Assembly: GCF_003688935.1 (NCBI RefSeq)
Contig: NZ_REGE01000014.1
Coordinates: 1-47,157, forward strand
DNA from: Corynebacterium macginleyi
Lineage (GTDB): Bacteria > Actinomycetota > Actinomycetes > Mycobacteriales > Mycobacteriaceae
Length of the DNA: 47,157 nt
Direction: 5' to 3'
Part shown: positions 25,244 through 34,644 of the stretch, piece by piece
How positions within the stretch are numbered: the first letter of the stretch is position 1
Layout of the letters: each line of letters starts with the position of its first letter
The notes under the pieces: generated by a model
Database searches by the model: none
Seen by the model: the letters and a program-made list of their open reading frames with translations, nothing else
What the model was told of the DNA's origin: nothing
Made by a program: the position numbers and the translations under genes

Positions 25244-25492
25244 TTAAGCCTCAGCTGCGGTCTCGGTGGCCTCAGCTGCGGTCTCGGTAGCGTCAGCTGC
25301 GGTCTCGGTAGCGGTAGCTACGGAGTCGGTAGCAGCGTCAGCGCCGCCCTTGGAGGACAGGCCGTCGAATACGGAGGACAGGCCTGCGGAGTCGGAGTTC
25401 GACTCGGAGGACAGGTGAGCAACGCCCTTGATGGCCTTGAAGATTGCCTCGAAGTCGAGGGAGGAGCTGAGGTTTACGAGGGTACCGATCAT
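25244..25492 (-). CDS. Small Ala/Thr/Glu-rich protein, possible porin-like peptide
   Basis: An 82-residue protein starting MIGTLVNLSSSLDFEAIFKA. The first 28 residues form an amphipathic helix, followed by a Ser-rich linker and a C-terminal tail of three ATETAA(E/D) repeats encoded by 21-nt tandem repeats. It has no signal peptide and no cysteine. Small helical proteins without signal peptides form the PorA/PorH channels of the corynebacterial outer membrane; similarity is in style only, so this is a guess. AAAGGAA lies 8 nt before the chosen ATG; the ATG two codons earlier is too close to it. It has its own terminator and lies upstream of the kinase operon on the same strand. Confidence 0.6.
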   Translation of the reverse strand: MIGTLVNLSSSLDFEAIFKAIKGVAHLSSESNSDSAGLSSVFDGLSSKGGADAATDSVATATETAADATETAAEATETAAEA

Positions 25493-25658
25493 TGGCATTT
25501 CCTTTCGGGTTGGCTGAGTGACACTACAAATCAATCTCTCTGGGTAGCAACCAGTGGCTGCTGTGGTTTTCAGTATGTGCGAGTTGGCTACTCCTGCCAA
25601 GCCTCTTTTGGATCCTTTGTGGGGTAACTTTTGGCCACTTTGTCATGACTCTTTAATT

Positions 25659-25702
25659 AGCGTGTGGTGCCGGCAGGGTGAGCGTGTGGTGCCGGCAGGG
25701 TG
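25659..25702. repeat. Two exact 22-bp tandem repeats
   Basis: The 22-bp unit AGCGTGTGGTGCCGGCAGGG+TG occurs twice in a row without change, at 25659-25680 and 25681-25702. It lies between the divergent Ala-rich gene and dnaK and contains the palindrome TGCCGGCA. It may be a double regulator site or a recent duplication. Confidence 0.7.
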
Positions 25703-25804
25703 TGCTGTGAAAAATACTAGCTCTTGTGGGGCGGAAGAGGGAGGTCCGGCTTGGAGGCTAAGAGCTGGGAAAATAGACAATTTTTTGAGGAAGTTTGTAC
25801 CGGC

Positions 25805-25834
25805 GGGAATAAGATGTGAGTGTGGAAAGTTATA
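25805..25834 (+). promoter_or_regulatory. SigH-type promoter of dnaK
   Basis: GGGAATA (25805-25811), a 17-base spacer and GTTATA (25829-25834) fit the corynebacterial SigH consensus GGAAT..GTT. The clpB promoter has the same boxes with the same spacing. The HspR-type repeat begins 4 nt downstream. Confidence 0.65.
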
Positions 25835-25837
25835 AAG

Positions 25838-25858
25838 ATTGAGTGACACAGGCTCAAG
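25838..25858. promoter_or_regulatory. HAIR-type HspR operator upstream of dnaK
   Basis: ATTGAGT-GACACAG-GCTCAAG matches the HspR-associated inverted repeat CTTGAGT-N7-ACTCAAG at 12 of 14 positions. It covers the expected transcription start behind the SigH-type promoter, a position suited to repression. Confidence 0.8.
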
Positions 25859-25900
25859 ATTTTATGAACGAGTTTGTAACTTCTGTTAGAGTAACTCACA

Positions 25901-25921
25901 GACTCAACGAGAAGTTGAGTC
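25901..25921. promoter_or_regulatory. Second dyad in the dnaK leader
   Basis: GACTCAAC-GAGAA-GTTGAGTC is a perfect 8-bp dyad 50 nt before the dnaK start. Its half-sites are those of HAIR but in reversed order. It may be a second HspR contact or an mRNA hairpin. Confidence 0.5.
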
Positions 25922-25970
25922 ACTGACAATCAACTTTATTAACTGCATTCGACAAGAAGGAGAATGAATC

Positions 25971-27836
25971 ATGGGACGCGCAGTAGGTATTGATCTTGGT
26001 ACGACGAATTCCGTCGTTTCCGTACTGGAAGGTGGCGAGTCCACCGTTATCGCTAACTCTGAAGGCTCTCGCACCACGCCTTCTGTGGTGGCATTTGCTA
26101 AAAATGGCGAAATCTTGGTTGGTCAGTCCGCCAAAAACCAGGCCGTGACCAACGTGGACCGCACCATCCGCTCCGTTAAGCGTCACATTGGTACTGACTG
26201 GACCGTCAACATCGATGACAAGAAGTACACCTCTCAGGAGATTTCCGCTCGTACGCTGATGAAGCTGAAGCGCGATGCAGAGTCCTACTTGGGTGAAGAT
26301 GTTACGGACGCCGTTATTACCGTCCCTGCATACTTCGAGGACGCGCAGCGCCAGGCCACCAAGGAAGCTGGCCAGATTGCTGGCCTGAACGTCCTGCGCA
26401 TTGTTAACGAGCCCACCGCAGCTGCACTTGCGTACGGCCTAGAAAAGGGCGAGCAAGAGCAGACCATCCTGGTCTTCGACTTAGGCGGCGGCACCTTCGA
26501 CGTGTCCCTGCTGGAAATCGGCGATGGCGTCGTTGAAGTTATGGCTACCGCAGGTGACAACAGCTTGGGCGGTGATGACTGGGACCAGCGCATTGTTGAC
26601 TGGTTGGTAGATCGCTTTAAGAGCTCCCAGGGTGTTGACCTAACCAAGGATAAGCGCGCCGTGCAGCGTCTGCGCGAGGCTGCAGAAAAGGCAAAGATTG
26701 AGCTGTCCTCCTCCCAGCAGGCCAATATCAATCTGCCCTACATCACCGTTGACTCCGACAAGAACCCACTGTTTTTGGACGAGACCTTAAACCGCACCGA
26801 ATTCCAGAAGATTACTCAGGATCTGCTGGACCGCACCAAGGCTCCGTTCAACCAGGTCATCAAAGATGCGGACCTCTCCGTCGGCGATATCGACCATGTT
26901 GTGCTGGTCGGCGGTTCCACCCGTATGCCGGCCGTATCTGAGCTAGTCAAGGAGCTGACCGGTAAGGACCCGAATAAGGGCGTCAACCCGGATGAGGTCG
27001 TTGCGGTCGGCGCTGCTCTCCAGGCAGGTGTGCTGCGCGGTGAGGTTAAGGACGTGCTGCTTCTTGATGTCACCCCGCTCTCCCTCGGCATTGAAACCAA
27101 GGGCGGCGTGATGACTAAGCTCATCGAGCGCAACACCACCATCCCCACCAAGAAGTCCGAAACCTTCACCACTGCAGAAGATAACCAGCCCTCTGTGCAG
27201 ATTCAGGTCTTCCAGGGTGAGCGCGAGATGGCTACGGCCAATAAGCTGTTGGGCTCCTTCGAGCTTGGCGGCATCGCACCAGCACCTCGCGGCGTTCCCC
27301 AGATTGAGGTCACCTTCGACATCGACGCCAACGGCATTGTTCACGTGACCGCCAAGGATAAGGGCACCGGTAAGGAAAACACCATTAAGATCCAGGACGG
27401 CTCTGGCCTTTCCCAGGAAGAGATCGACCGCATGGTCAAGGATGCCGAGCAGCACGCTGAGGAAGATAAGAAGCGTCGCGAGGAGCAGGAGCTGCGCAAT
27501 AGTGCAGAGTCCACTTCCTACCAGACCCGCAAGTTCTTGGAAGACAACGAGGATAAGGTCTCTGAGGACATCAAGACCAAGGTCACCGAGGCTGCTGACG
27601 CCGTAGATGAGGCCCTCAAGGGCGATGACCTCGAAGCCATCAAGTCCGCCGTAGAGAAGCTGTCCACCGAATCCCAAGAGATGGGCAAGCAGATCTACGA
27701 GGCACAGGCTGCAGAGGCCGCCGCTGAGGGTGCTGCCGATGGCGGCACTGCACAGGGCGACCCAAACGTGGTCGACGCTGAAGTTGTGGACGAAGATGAG
27801 CAGAACTCTGACGACAACAAGGATGGCAACAAGTAA
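25971..27836 (+). CDS. dnaK: Chaperone DnaK (Hsp70)
   Basis: ATP-driven chaperone that binds unfolded proteins in the cytoplasm with DnaJ and GrpE. The 621-residue protein shows all Hsp70 signatures: [47 protein letters not shown], and the linker [15 protein letters not shown]. The substrate domain and lid end in an acidic tail with [21 protein letters not shown] precedes the ATG. The stop overlaps the grpE start (TAATG). Expression should be heat-inducible through the SigH-type promoter and HspR operator at 25805-25858. Confidence 0.98.
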   Translation: MGRAVGIDLGTTNSVVSVLEGGESTVIANSEGSRTTPSVVAFAKNGEILVGQSAKNQAVTNVDRTIRSVKRHIGTDWTVNIDDKKYTSQEISARTLMKLKRDAESYLGEDVTDAVITVPAYFEDAQRQATKEAGQIAGLNVLRIVNEPTAAALAYGLEKGEQEQTILVFDLGGGTFDVSLLEIGDGVVEVMATAGDNSLGGDDWDQRIVDWLVDRFKSSQGVDLTKDKRAVQRLREAAEKAKIELSSSQQANINLPYITVDSDKNPLFLDETLNRTEFQKITQDLLDRTKAPFNQVIKDADLSVGDIDHVVLVGGSTRMPAVSELVKELTGKDPNKGVNPDEVVAVGAALQAGVLRGEVKDVLLLDVTPLSLGIETKGGVMTKLIERNTTIPTKKSETFTTAEDNQPSVQIQVFQGEREMATANKLLGSFELGGIAPAPRGVPQIEVTFDIDANGIVHVTAKDKGTGKENTIKIQDGSGLSQEEIDRMVKDAEQHAEEDKKRREEQELRNSAESTSYQTRKFLEDNEDKVSEDIKTKVTEAADAVDEALKGDDLEAIKSAVEKLSTESQEMGKQIYEAQAAEAAAEGAADGGTAQGDPNVVDAEVVDEDEQNSDDNKDGNK

Positions 27837-28558
27837 TGACTCAGGACAGCGGAATGCCGCAAAACCCAGGCGACCCGAAATACACGGATCCGGAGGCTAC
27901 CTCGGCTGACCGCGCTGAGGCTGCTGCCGAAGAGGCTGAGGAAGCACAGGCTGTCAACGACGCGCAGGTCGATGCCGCCGAAGAAGCCCAGTTGGATCCC
28001 ACCCTTGATGCTGACCTTGAGGACGCGCTGGCTGATGTCAACGTCGGTGAGGTTGAAGCTGAGGCAGAGGGCGATGAGCCTATCTCCGCCGGTGCTGCCG
28101 CTAACGATGTGGAAGCTCAGCTGGCAGAACGCACGGAAGACCTCCAGCGTTTGAATGCGGAATACACCAATTACCGCCGCCGCACTGAGCGTGACCGCCA
28201 ATCCGTTATCGAGACCGCGAAGGCAAAGGTCATAAGTGATTTGCTGCCGGTTCTTGATGACCTCGATTTAGCCAAGCAGCACGGTGATTTGGAGGGCCCG
28301 CTCAAGGCGGTTGCGGATAAGCTCCGCAAGGCCCTCGAGCAGCATAACCTCACCGCCTTTGGGCAGGAGGGCGAGCCCTTCGACCCAGAGATGCACGAGG
28401 CCGTGCAGGATTTGTCCTCCGGCGATGAGCAGGTGCTTGGCACCGTGCTGCGCCAGGGCTACCGCATAGGTGAGAGGCTGGTGCGCAACGCGCTGGTTAT
28501 TATCGCGGACCCCGGTGAGGATTCCGGCAGTTCGGAAGGCACCGAACAAGCCGATTAA
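27836..28558 (+). CDS. grpE: Nucleotide exchange factor GrpE
   Basis: Releases ADP from DnaK. The 240-residue protein has a long acidic, Ala/Glu-rich N-terminal tail (to about residue 85). The coiled-coil dimer helix ([20 protein letters not shown]) follows, then the beta-wing domain with [10 protein letters not shown] and [20 protein letters not shown]. The tail is longer than in E. coli GrpE but usual for corynebacteria. Start overlaps the dnaK stop. Confidence 0.96.
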   Translation: MTQDSGMPQNPGDPKYTDPEATSADRAEAAAEEAEEAQAVNDAQVDAAEEAQLDPTLDADLEDALADVNVGEVEAEAEGDEPISAGAAANDVEAQLAERTEDLQRLNAEYTNYRRRTERDRQSVIETAKAKVISDLLPVLDDLDLAKQHGDLEGPLKAVADKLRKALEQHNLTAFGQEGEPFDPEMHEAVQDLSSGDEQVLGTVLRQGYRIGERLVRNALVIIADPGEDSGSSEGTEQAD

Positions 28559-28566
28559 TCCGGGAC

Positions 28567-28615
28567 AAGGGCGCCTTGGGAACTGACTGATTCACCTTCC
28601 CCTGGCGCCTTTTTT
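28567..28615 (+). terminator. Terminator or attenuator between grpE and dnaJ
   Basis: GGGCGCC at 28569-28575 and GGCGCC at 28604-28609, with inner GGGAA/TTCCC pairing, are followed by TTTTTTACT. The gap to dnaJ is only 98 nt and I see no strong promoter there, so it may partly end transcription and lower dnaJ-hspR levels relative to dnaK-grpE. Confidence 0.7.
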
Positions 28616-28656
28616 ACTAACTACAATCGAATCTTCTTGAAAGGAGGAGATGCCCA

Positions 28657-29862
28657 GTGAGCGCTAAACCCGAATGGGCAGACAAAGATTATTATGCGGA
28701 TCTGGGGGTCTCCTCGTCCGCAGACCACAGCGAAATCAAGCGCGCGTACCGCAAGCTTGCCCGCGATAACCACCCTGATACCCACCCTGATGATCCCGCG
28801 GCAGCGGACCGGTTCAAGCGGGTTGCGGAGGCCTACGATGTGCTTTCTGATGCCTCCACTCGCAAGGAATACGACCAGTTCAAAGCCATGCTGCGTACTG
28901 GCGGCGGCTTCGGACGGAATGGGGGCGCCGGCTTTCCCGGCGGGTTTCGATCCCCGAACATGGGTGGACAAGGTGCGCAAGACTTCGACCTCTCGGACCT
29001 CTTCGGAGGAGCCACTGGAGGAGCGTCTCAAGGCGGCGGTTTGGGGGATATCTTCGGTAGCGTTTTCAACCGCAGCGGTAGTGCTGGCCACGCAGCTAAA
29101 CCGTCGCGGGGGGTCGACGTCGAAACGGAAATAACCCTCGATTTCCGTGAGGCCGCTAAGGGGACCACCATCCCGCTGGCCTTAAGCGGGAACGCGCCAT
29201 GTACCACGTGCCATGGCTCGGGTTCTTCCTCTGGCAAGACCTCTACGTGCGGTACCTGCAATGGCACCGGATATACCTCAGAAAACCGCGGTGCTTTCGG
29301 CTTTTCCGCCCCGTGCAAGGAGTGCGATAGTACAGGCCGCCGCATCCCAGATCCGTGTGCGGACTGCAACGGCACCGGAACGGTGCACCGCACCCGTAAT
29401 ATTACGGTCCGCATCCCCGCTGGGGTTATCGACGGCCAAAAGGTTCGCATCGCCGGTCAAGGCGAGGCCGGCCCGAATGGTACCCCAGCTGGTGACCTCT
29501 TTGTTGCGGTCACTGTCACGCCGGACCAGGTCTTTACCCGCGACGGCGATGATATTCACATCACCGTCCCCGTCTCGTTTGCCGAGCTCGCCTTGGGTGA
29601 TACCGTAACGGTTCCCACCTTGGACAGCCCGGTTCGTGTAAAGATCCCTGCCGGTACCCCAGATGGCCGCACCTTGCGTGTACGTGGGCGCGGCATTGCC
29701 AAGCGTGGGGGCAAGGCCGGTGACCTCTTGGTGAGCGTGCACATTACTGTGCCTTCCAAGCTCGATGCTGCAGCGTCCAGCGCCCTGCGCACCTATGCGC
29801 AAGCCGAAAAAGACTCCGGCTTTAATCCCCGCGCGGGCTGGGCCGGCGCGCAGAGTAATTAA
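28657..29862 (+). CDS. dnaJ: Chaperone DnaJ (Hsp40, type I)
   Basis: Co-chaperone that loads substrates on DnaK. The 401-residue protein has the J domain with HPD in [12 protein letters not shown] (about residues 30-41), a Gly/Phe-rich stretch and four zinc-finger repeats [24 protein letters not shown] and CADCNGTG (about 184-247). The C-terminal substrate domains follow. The start is GTG with AAGGAGG 9 nt upstream. hspR starts 20 nt downstream. Confidence 0.96.
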   Translation: MSAKPEWADKDYYADLGVSSSADHSEIKRAYRKLARDNHPDTHPDDPAAADRFKRVAEAYDVLSDASTRKEYDQFKAMLRTGGGFGRNGGAGFPGGFRSPNMGGQGAQDFDLSDLFGGATGGASQGGGLGDIFGSVFNRSGSAGHAAKPSRGVDVETEITLDFREAAKGTTIPLALSGNAPCTTCHGSGSSSGKTSTCGTCNGTGYTSENRGAFGFSAPCKECDSTGRRIPDPCADCNGTGTVHRTRNITVRIPAGVIDGQKVRIAGQGEAGPNGTPAGDLFVAVTVTPDQVFTRDGDDIHITVPVSFAELALGDTVTVPTLDSPVRVKIPAGTPDGRTLRVRGRGIAKRGGKAGDLLVSVHITVPSKLDAAASSALRTYAQAEKDSGFNPRAGWAGAQSN

Positions 29863-29882
29863 GGCAGGAGGTGCACCGCACA

Positions 29883-30398
29883 ATGAGTACTGGAAAAGCT
29901 CAAGGCTCCGGCACCGCCGTCTACGTCATTTCCGTGGCGGCCGAGCTGTCCGGGATGCATGCCCAAACCCTGCGTACCTATGACCGCATGGGTTTGGTCT
30001 CACCAGCCCGCACCCGGGGCGGAGGCCGCCGTTATTCGGATCGCGATATTGAATTGCTCCGCAAGATTCAAGCACTTTCGCAAGACGACGGTGTCAACCT
30101 GGCCGGCATCAAATCCATCATCGAGTTAACTGAAGAACGCGACCAGCTTGAGGCCGAGCGCGACGCGCTGGCCGAAGAAGTCCGTGTCCTGCGCGATCAG
30201 CTCGCCGCCGGGCAGCGCGTGGGGGTGCAGAACCCCCACGCGCAGGTGCAGAATCCCCACGCGCAGAGCCCACACACCCCCGGGCGTTCCCAACGCAGCA
30301 GTGAGCTCGTCCACGTCCCGCGGTCTACCTCCGTGGTGATGTGGAGCCCGCGCACAGCGCGCGACCGCAAGAGGAATCGCCGAAACCACGGTGGTTAA
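29883..30398 (+). CDS. hspR: Heat-shock repressor HspR (MerR family)
   Basis: Represses the dnaK operon and clpB by binding HAIR sites, with DnaK as co-repressor in actinobacteria. The 171-residue protein has the MerR-type winged helix (VYVISVAAELSGMHAQTLRT, RRYSDRDIELLRKIQALSQD) and a dimerisation helix. A 21-nt direct repeat at about 30225-30266 encodes VQNPHAQ twice, a Pro/His/Gln-rich insertion before the basic C-terminus. ATG at 29883 chosen; AGGAGG is 12 nt upstream, rather far. Last gene of the dnaK operon. Confidence 0.92.
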   Translation: MSTGKAQGSGTAVYVISVAAELSGMHAQTLRTYDRMGLVSPARTRGGGRRYSDRDIELLRKIQALSQDDGVNLAGIKSIIELTEERDQLEAERDALAEEVRVLRDQLAAGQRVGVQNPHAQVQNPHAQSPHTPGRSQRSSELVHVPRSTSVVMWSPRTARDRKRNRRNHGG

Positions 30399-30438
30399 TC
30401 CATATGATTTGTTCTGCGAACGAGAAACCTCAACTTAC

Positions 30439-30490
30439 ACCCTCCATACCTGTGCAACGGCGTAGTGCCGCTAAGGGTATGGAGGGTTTA
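30439..30490 (+). terminator. Terminator of the dnaK operon
   Basis: ACCCTCCATACC (30439-30450) and GGTATGGAGGGT (30476-30487) form a perfect 12-bp stem, with a small inner stem GGC/GCC, followed by TTTATCTC. It lies 40 nt behind hspR. Confidence 0.75.
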
Positions 30491-30718
30491 TCTCTGCCTC
30501 AAAGGCCTGAGCCACCGGGGCGCGGCCCACCGGTTTATCCGGACTTAGCACCGTGAAGAAATGTTTATTTCCCACCCCTATGTGGTGCGAAATGTGAAAA
30601 AGTGAACTACCATGGCGGAAAGCCAGTGAGGTATGACATAGTAAAACTCCCATAGTGACGTGTGGCATACCTGGCAAGGGTTGTACATGATATTTCTACA
30701 CGAGAGGACAACACCATC

Positions 30719-32239
30719 ATGACTTTGTACGCGGAACCCGGCACCGAAGGGGCTATTGTCAACTACCGCAGCCGCTATGACAATTACATCGGCGGTAAGT
30801 GGGTTCCGCCAGTCGATGGCGAATACATGGACAACATCAGCCCCGTGACCGGCGAAGTATTTTGTCAGGTGGCCCGCGGCAAGCAAGCCGATATCAACGC
30901 CGCTATCGATGCCGCCGAAAAGGCCTTTACTACCTTTGGCAAGACCACTCCCGCAGAGCGCGCCCTTTTGCTGCATCGTATCGCGGACCGCATTGAAGAA
31001 AACCTAGAAAAGATCGCTGTGGCGGAGACCTGGGAAAACGGCAAGGCCGTCCGCGAAACCTTGGCTGCCGATATACCGCTTGCCGTTGATCACTTCCGCT
31101 ACTTCGCGGGTGCGATCCGCGCACAGGAGGGCCGCCTATCCCAGATCAGCGAAGACACCGTGGCCTACCACTTCCACGAGCCGCTCGGCGTTGTCGGGCA
31201 AATCATCCCCTGGAATTTCCCGCTGCTCATGGCCGCGTGGAAGATTGCACCGGCGCTAGCCGCAGGAAACTGCATCGTGCTCAAACCTGCAGAGCAGACA
31301 CCCGCATCCATCCTCTTGCTCATGGAGATCATCGGTGACCTCCTCCCGGACGGCGTACTCAATATTGTTAACGGCGTGGGCGAGGAAGCTGGAGCAGCAT
31401 TGACAGGATCGGACCGCATAGCCAAAATCGCGTTTACCGGATCCACCCCGGTAGGCAAGCTCATCAATAAAGCCGCTGCGGATAAGGTCATCCCGGTCAC
31501 CCTGGAGCTGGGCGGCAAGTCGCCGTCCATTTTCTTCAAAGACATCATGGATGAAGATGACTCTTACCTGGATAAGTGTGTTGAGGGATTCGTCATGTTT
31601 GCCCTGAACCAAGGTGAGGTCTGCACGTGCCCGTCGCGCGCCTTGGTCCATGAGGATATTGCCGATAAGTTTCTAGAGCTCGCCATCCAACGCGTTAAAA
31701 AGATTAAGATTGGCCATCCGTTGGATACCGAAACCATGATGGGCGCCCAGGCCTCCCGGGAACAGATGGACAAGATCGCCGAATACCTCACGATCGGCCC
31801 GGCAGAAGGCGCGGAAACGCTCATCGGTGGCCACGTGAATAAGCTCGAAGGACTCGAAAACGGCTATTACATTGAGCCCACCGTGTTTAAGGGCAGCAAT
31901 GAGATGCGTATCTTCCAGGAGGAAATCTTCGGCCCGGTGCTTTCCGTAGCGACCTTCAAGGACTACGAGGAGGCCATCGAGATCGCAAATACCACCAACT
32001 TTGGTTTAGGTGCTGGCGTGTGGTCGCGCCAGCAAAACATTTGCTACCGCGCCGGGCGCGATATTCAGGCCGGCCGCGTGTGGGTCAACCACTACCACGA
32101 CTACCCGGCGCACCGTGCCTTCGGTGGCTATAAGGAGTCCGGCCTGGGACGGGAAAATCACTTGATGATGCTCAGCCACTACCAGGAAACGAAGAACATG
32201 CTGGTCTCGTACTCGGATACCCCTGCAGGCCTATTCTGA
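30719..32239 (+). CDS. ald: Aldehyde dehydrogenase (NAD-dependent, acetaldehyde)
   Basis: Oxidises aldehydes to acids; the near-identical C. glutamicum Ald, also located next to hspR, serves ethanol and acetaldehyde use. The 506-residue protein has [20 protein letters not shown], the cofactor loop [11 protein letters not shown], general base in LELGGKSPS, and catalytic Cys302 in [20 protein letters not shown] precedes the ATG at about 10 nt; the frame is open 19 codons further but homologues start at [11 protein letters not shown]. The 320-nt upstream region is long enough for carbon-source control, but I find no perfect GlxR site there. Confidence 0.93.
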   Translation: MTLYAEPGTEGAIVNYRSRYDNYIGGKWVPPVDGEYMDNISPVTGEVFCQVARGKQADINAAIDAAEKAFTTFGKTTPAERALLLHRIADRIEENLEKIAVAETWENGKAVRETLAADIPLAVDHFRYFAGAIRAQEGRLSQISEDTVAYHFHEPLGVVGQIIPWNFPLLMAAWKIAPALAAGNCIVLKPAEQTPASILLLMEIIGDLLPDGVLNIVNGVGEEAGAALTGSDRIAKIAFTGSTPVGKLINKAAADKVIPVTLELGGKSPSIFFKDIMDEDDSYLDKCVEGFVMFALNQGEVCTCPSRALVHEDIADKFLELAIQRVKKIKIGHPLDTETMMGAQASREQMDKIAEYLTIGPAEGAETLIGGHVNKLEGLENGYYIEPTVFKGSNEMRIFQEEIFGPVLSVATFKDYEEAIEIANTTNFGLGAGVWSRQQNICYRAGRDIQAGRVWVNHYHDYPAHRAFGGYKESGLGRENHLMMLSHYQETKNMLVSYSDTPAGLF

Positions 32240-32298
32240 CCCCACAACCGCCCTTGTCAGGGGTGGCGCTGCCTAGTCCGGTGCTGCCAAGCCAGGCG

Positions 32299-33477
32299 CT
32301 ATTCCGGCCTGGAATTGTGGGAAGCCACCTTGCCTAGCCCGCGCAGGAACTGAGGGTCTTCCCAATAAGAGCTGTGATCTCCGGGCAGGCCATCCGCGCC
32401 GGGGAGGGCAGTAGCACCAAAGGACTGGGTGGTGGGATCCGGGCCGTGGATGCCGCCCAGTGGCCCCGTCGCGATAGCGATGGGGTCATTGTCGTTGGTC
32501 GCCGCCCACACGGTGCCGTGCAGCTCGCTGGCATGCCGGGCGCTGGTGCCGGGGCTTCCCACCAGCACGATATCGGAGGCGATGTTCTCCTCGCGCGCCG
32601 CGTATCCAGTTACAACGGAGCCATAGGAATAGCCCACCACCGTCCGCTTTGCGCCAGGATACCGCGCACCGATTCCCCGCTGAAACCGCACTAACTCCTG
32701 CCCCGCTGCCCGCGCGGGATCGGCGTGTACGGCCCGCGGCAGGCTCGACGGAGCCTGGTATCCCAACCAGACGGCGGCCGGGCCACCGCTCGCGGAGGCA
32801 ATAGCGCGTCCACGGTCGATGGCGCGCTGCCAGGTACTGGGGTCGGAGGAATGCACTCCTTCGACAAACGTGGTTACGCAGGCAGGTTCGGTGCGAAAGC
32901 TCTCCGGATCCACCAGCGCCACCAGCCGGCCGGGGCTCGTTTCTACGATGCGCATATCCGGATTATCCGCGGCCAGCTGCACCACGCGGTCGCTGGCCTG
33001 GGCAAGGTTAATCTCATGGATGGTATCGAGGGGAAGATCGCCAAAATCCTCCAGCCGCTGCGGCGGTTGTACCCCGGTGGGCGTGCACAGAGCATCGATT
33101 TCTCGGGCGCAGAGCCAATCGAGGGCATCCCCCAGCTCGCGAACCTCGCGCAGCAGCACACCACCGGCCAGCGCGGCTGGAACAGAAAACTCATCGAGTT
33201 TGCCCAAAAAGGAAATGATGCGTGCCTCCACCCCTTCGCGCCAGGCCTGTAGATCCGCATGGTGGTTAAGCACCTCAATGACCTGTTTCATCTCCTCTAG
33301 GGGGCTACGTAGCCACTCCGTAGCCTCGGCCAACCCGGACCGCGCAGCTACGCCTGCGGGCCCACCCAGCGGTATAGACCGCCAATCGTTGTGCGAGTCG
33401 GCATAGTGAGTATGCAGGCCAGAGTGATCCGCCGCGAGTTGGGCGGCGCTGTGGCGAAGAGCAGTTGATAAATTCAT
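32299..33477 (-). CDS. DUF1023 alpha/beta hydrolase
   Basis: A 392-residue protein with a C-terminal DUF1023 alpha/beta-hydrolase domain: nucleophile Ser284 in VVGYSYGSVV, and VLVGSPGTSARHASEL behind it. The first about 170 residues are helical and unlike known catalytic domains. No signal peptide is seen. Family members are common in actinobacteria and their substrates are unknown. The start overlaps the stop of the small upstream gene by 4 bases (ATGA), so both are made together. The convergent ald stop is 60 nt away, with only a weak ACCCC/GGGGT hairpin between. Confidence 0.78.
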   Translation of the reverse strand: MNLSTALRHSAAQLAADHSGLHTHYADSHNDWRSIPLGGPAGVAARSGLAEATEWLRSPLEEMKQVIEVLNHHADLQAWREGVEARIISFLGKLDEFSVPAALAGGVLLREVRELGDALDWLCAREIDALCTPTGVQPPQRLEDFGDLPLDTIHEINLAQASDRVVQLAADNPDMRIVETSPGRLVALVDPESFRTEPACVTTFVEGVHSSDPSTWQRAIDRGRAIASASGGPAAVWLGYQAPSSLPRAVHADPARAAGQELVRFQRGIGARYPGAKRTVVGYSYGSVVTGYAAREENIASDIVLVGSPGTSARHASELHGTVWAATNDNDPIAIATGPLGGIHGPDPTTQSFGATALPGADGLPGDHSSYWEDPQFLRGLGKVASHNSRPE

Positions 33478-33740
33478 CGCGGTCGCTCCAAACTCGCGGC
33501 GAGCGAGGAATCGAGCGCGTGGCTGCGGTCGATAAAGTCGTGGAGGCTACGCAGGCGCTCGGAGATGGTGGCATCGCTACGCCGCTGCGTGGTAGACCAC
33601 TGCGCCACCGCGCGTTGCAGGGCAATAGACGTTCGGGAGGCCACGCTTAATGATGCCCCCGGCAACGCCGCCACCGGCCGCGCCCTCAAGGTATGCACAT
33701 GTGCGGAAAGGTGTTCAGGAATGTCTAGGAAAGTCATAGC
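33474..33740 (-). CDS. Small helical partner of the DUF1023 hydrolase
   Basis: An 88-residue, all-helical protein starting MTFLDIPEHLSAHVHTLRAR with a central AVAQWSTTQ and a second helix SERLRSLHDFIDRSHALDSS. Size, two-helix pattern and a central Trp resemble WXG100-type proteins, but the WxG turn is not present. It overlaps the hydrolase start by 4 bases. The open frame extends into the divergent nitrilase gene; I chose the first ATG that lies outside it. Confidence 0.55.
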   Translation of the reverse strand, partial: AMTFLDIPEHLSAHVHTLRARPVAALPGASLSVASRTSIALQRAVAQWSTTQRRSDATISERLRSLHDFIDRSHALDSSLAASLERPR

Positions 33741-33828
33741 CCCCAGCGTGGTCGCTGTGGGGTTGAGCCGCGAGCGTAAAAATTCCAACCTGTGGATAAC
33801 TAGGTGATGCTGCACTAAGTTGGGGCTT

Positions 33829-34644
33829 ATGAAAGTAGCAGCAGTGCAATTGACGTCCACCGGCAGAATCGAGGACAACCAAGAACTCGCACTGGATAAC
33901 ATTCGCGCGGCCGCAGCGGCGGGCGCGCGCCTTATCGTGCTGCCTGAGGCCACCTCGCAGAATTTCCGCTCGGGCCGCCTGGATGAGCAGGCGCAGAACC
34001 TCGAAGGTCCGTTCGCTACCGCGATTCAGCAAGCGGCGGAGGAACTAGGGGTGACCGTCGTCGTCGGCATGTTTTGCCCAGCCGATACTATCGAGCGCGA
34101 AGACAAGACCATCAACCGCGTCTTCAATACTGCGCTCATCGCAGGCCCGGGCGTGCTGGGCGGCTACGAGAAAATCCACACCTATGATGCCTTTGACTAC
34201 TGCGAATCCGATACGGTGCAGCCCGGGGAATCCTTGGTGACTTTTGATGTCGATGACCTCACCGTCGGCGTCGTAGTGTGCTACGACATTCGCTTCCCTG
34301 AGCAGTTCAAAGACCTTGCGCGCGAGGGGGCGCAGCTCATTGTCGTGCCCACGAGCTGGGCGGATGGTCCTGGCAAGCTGGAGCAGTGGCGCCTGCTTAC
34401 CGCGGCGCGAGCACTGGATTCCACTAGCTATATCCTTGCTGCTGGCCAATCCCGGCCGGGCGGTAATGCGGAGGCCGGATCCACTTCGGGTCCGACCGGG
34501 ATTGGGCACTCCACCATTGTCGATCCTAATGGTGTGCGCGTGGCAGAGGCCGGTTACGACGATGAGATTCTCTATGCCGACATTGATCCACAAGAAGTAG
34601 CGAAGACGCGCCGGTACCTGCCGGTGCTAGAGCTGGGCCATTAA
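33829..34644 (+). CDS. Carbon-nitrogen (nitrilase-family) hydrolase
   Basis: A 271-residue amidase of the nitrilase superfamily with the full catalytic triad: Glu40 (VLPEATSQNF), Lys115 (GGYEKIHTYDAFDY) and Cys151 (VVVCYDIRFPEQF). The motif set fits the Nit1/deaminated-glutathione-amidase branch, like M. tuberculosis Rv0480c, but the substrate is not certain. I chose the ATG at 33829, where homologues begin (MKVAAVQL); a TTG three codons earlier is possible. The stop overlaps the convergent globin-fusion gene by 4 bases. Confidence 0.87.
   Translation: MKVAAVQLTSTGRIEDNQELALDNIRAAAAAGARLIVLPEATSQNFRSGRLDEQAQNLEGPFATAIQQAAEELGVTVVVGMFCPADTIEREDKTINRVFNTALIAGPGVLGGYEKIHTYDAFDYCESDTVQPGESLVTFDVDDLTVGVVVCYDIRFPEQFKDLAREGAQLIVVPTSWADGPGKLEQWRLLTAARALDSTSYILAAGQSRPGGNAEAGSTSGPTGIGHSTIVDPNGVRVAEAGYDDEILYADIDPQEVAKTRRYLPVLELGH

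Noticed and set aside
25800..25970. CIRCE element (TTAGCACTC-N9-GAGTGCTAA) in front of dnaK
   Set aside because: Searched by eye and not found. The region carries HspR-type repeats instead.
26943..27677. 244-codon minus-strand frame opposite dnaK
   Set aside because: Antisense-to-dnaK frames of this kind are known artefacts of codon usage.
30520..30718. GlxR site (TGTGA-N6-TCACA) in front of ald
   Set aside because: Only a lone TGTGA half-site is present, without the second half at the right spacing.
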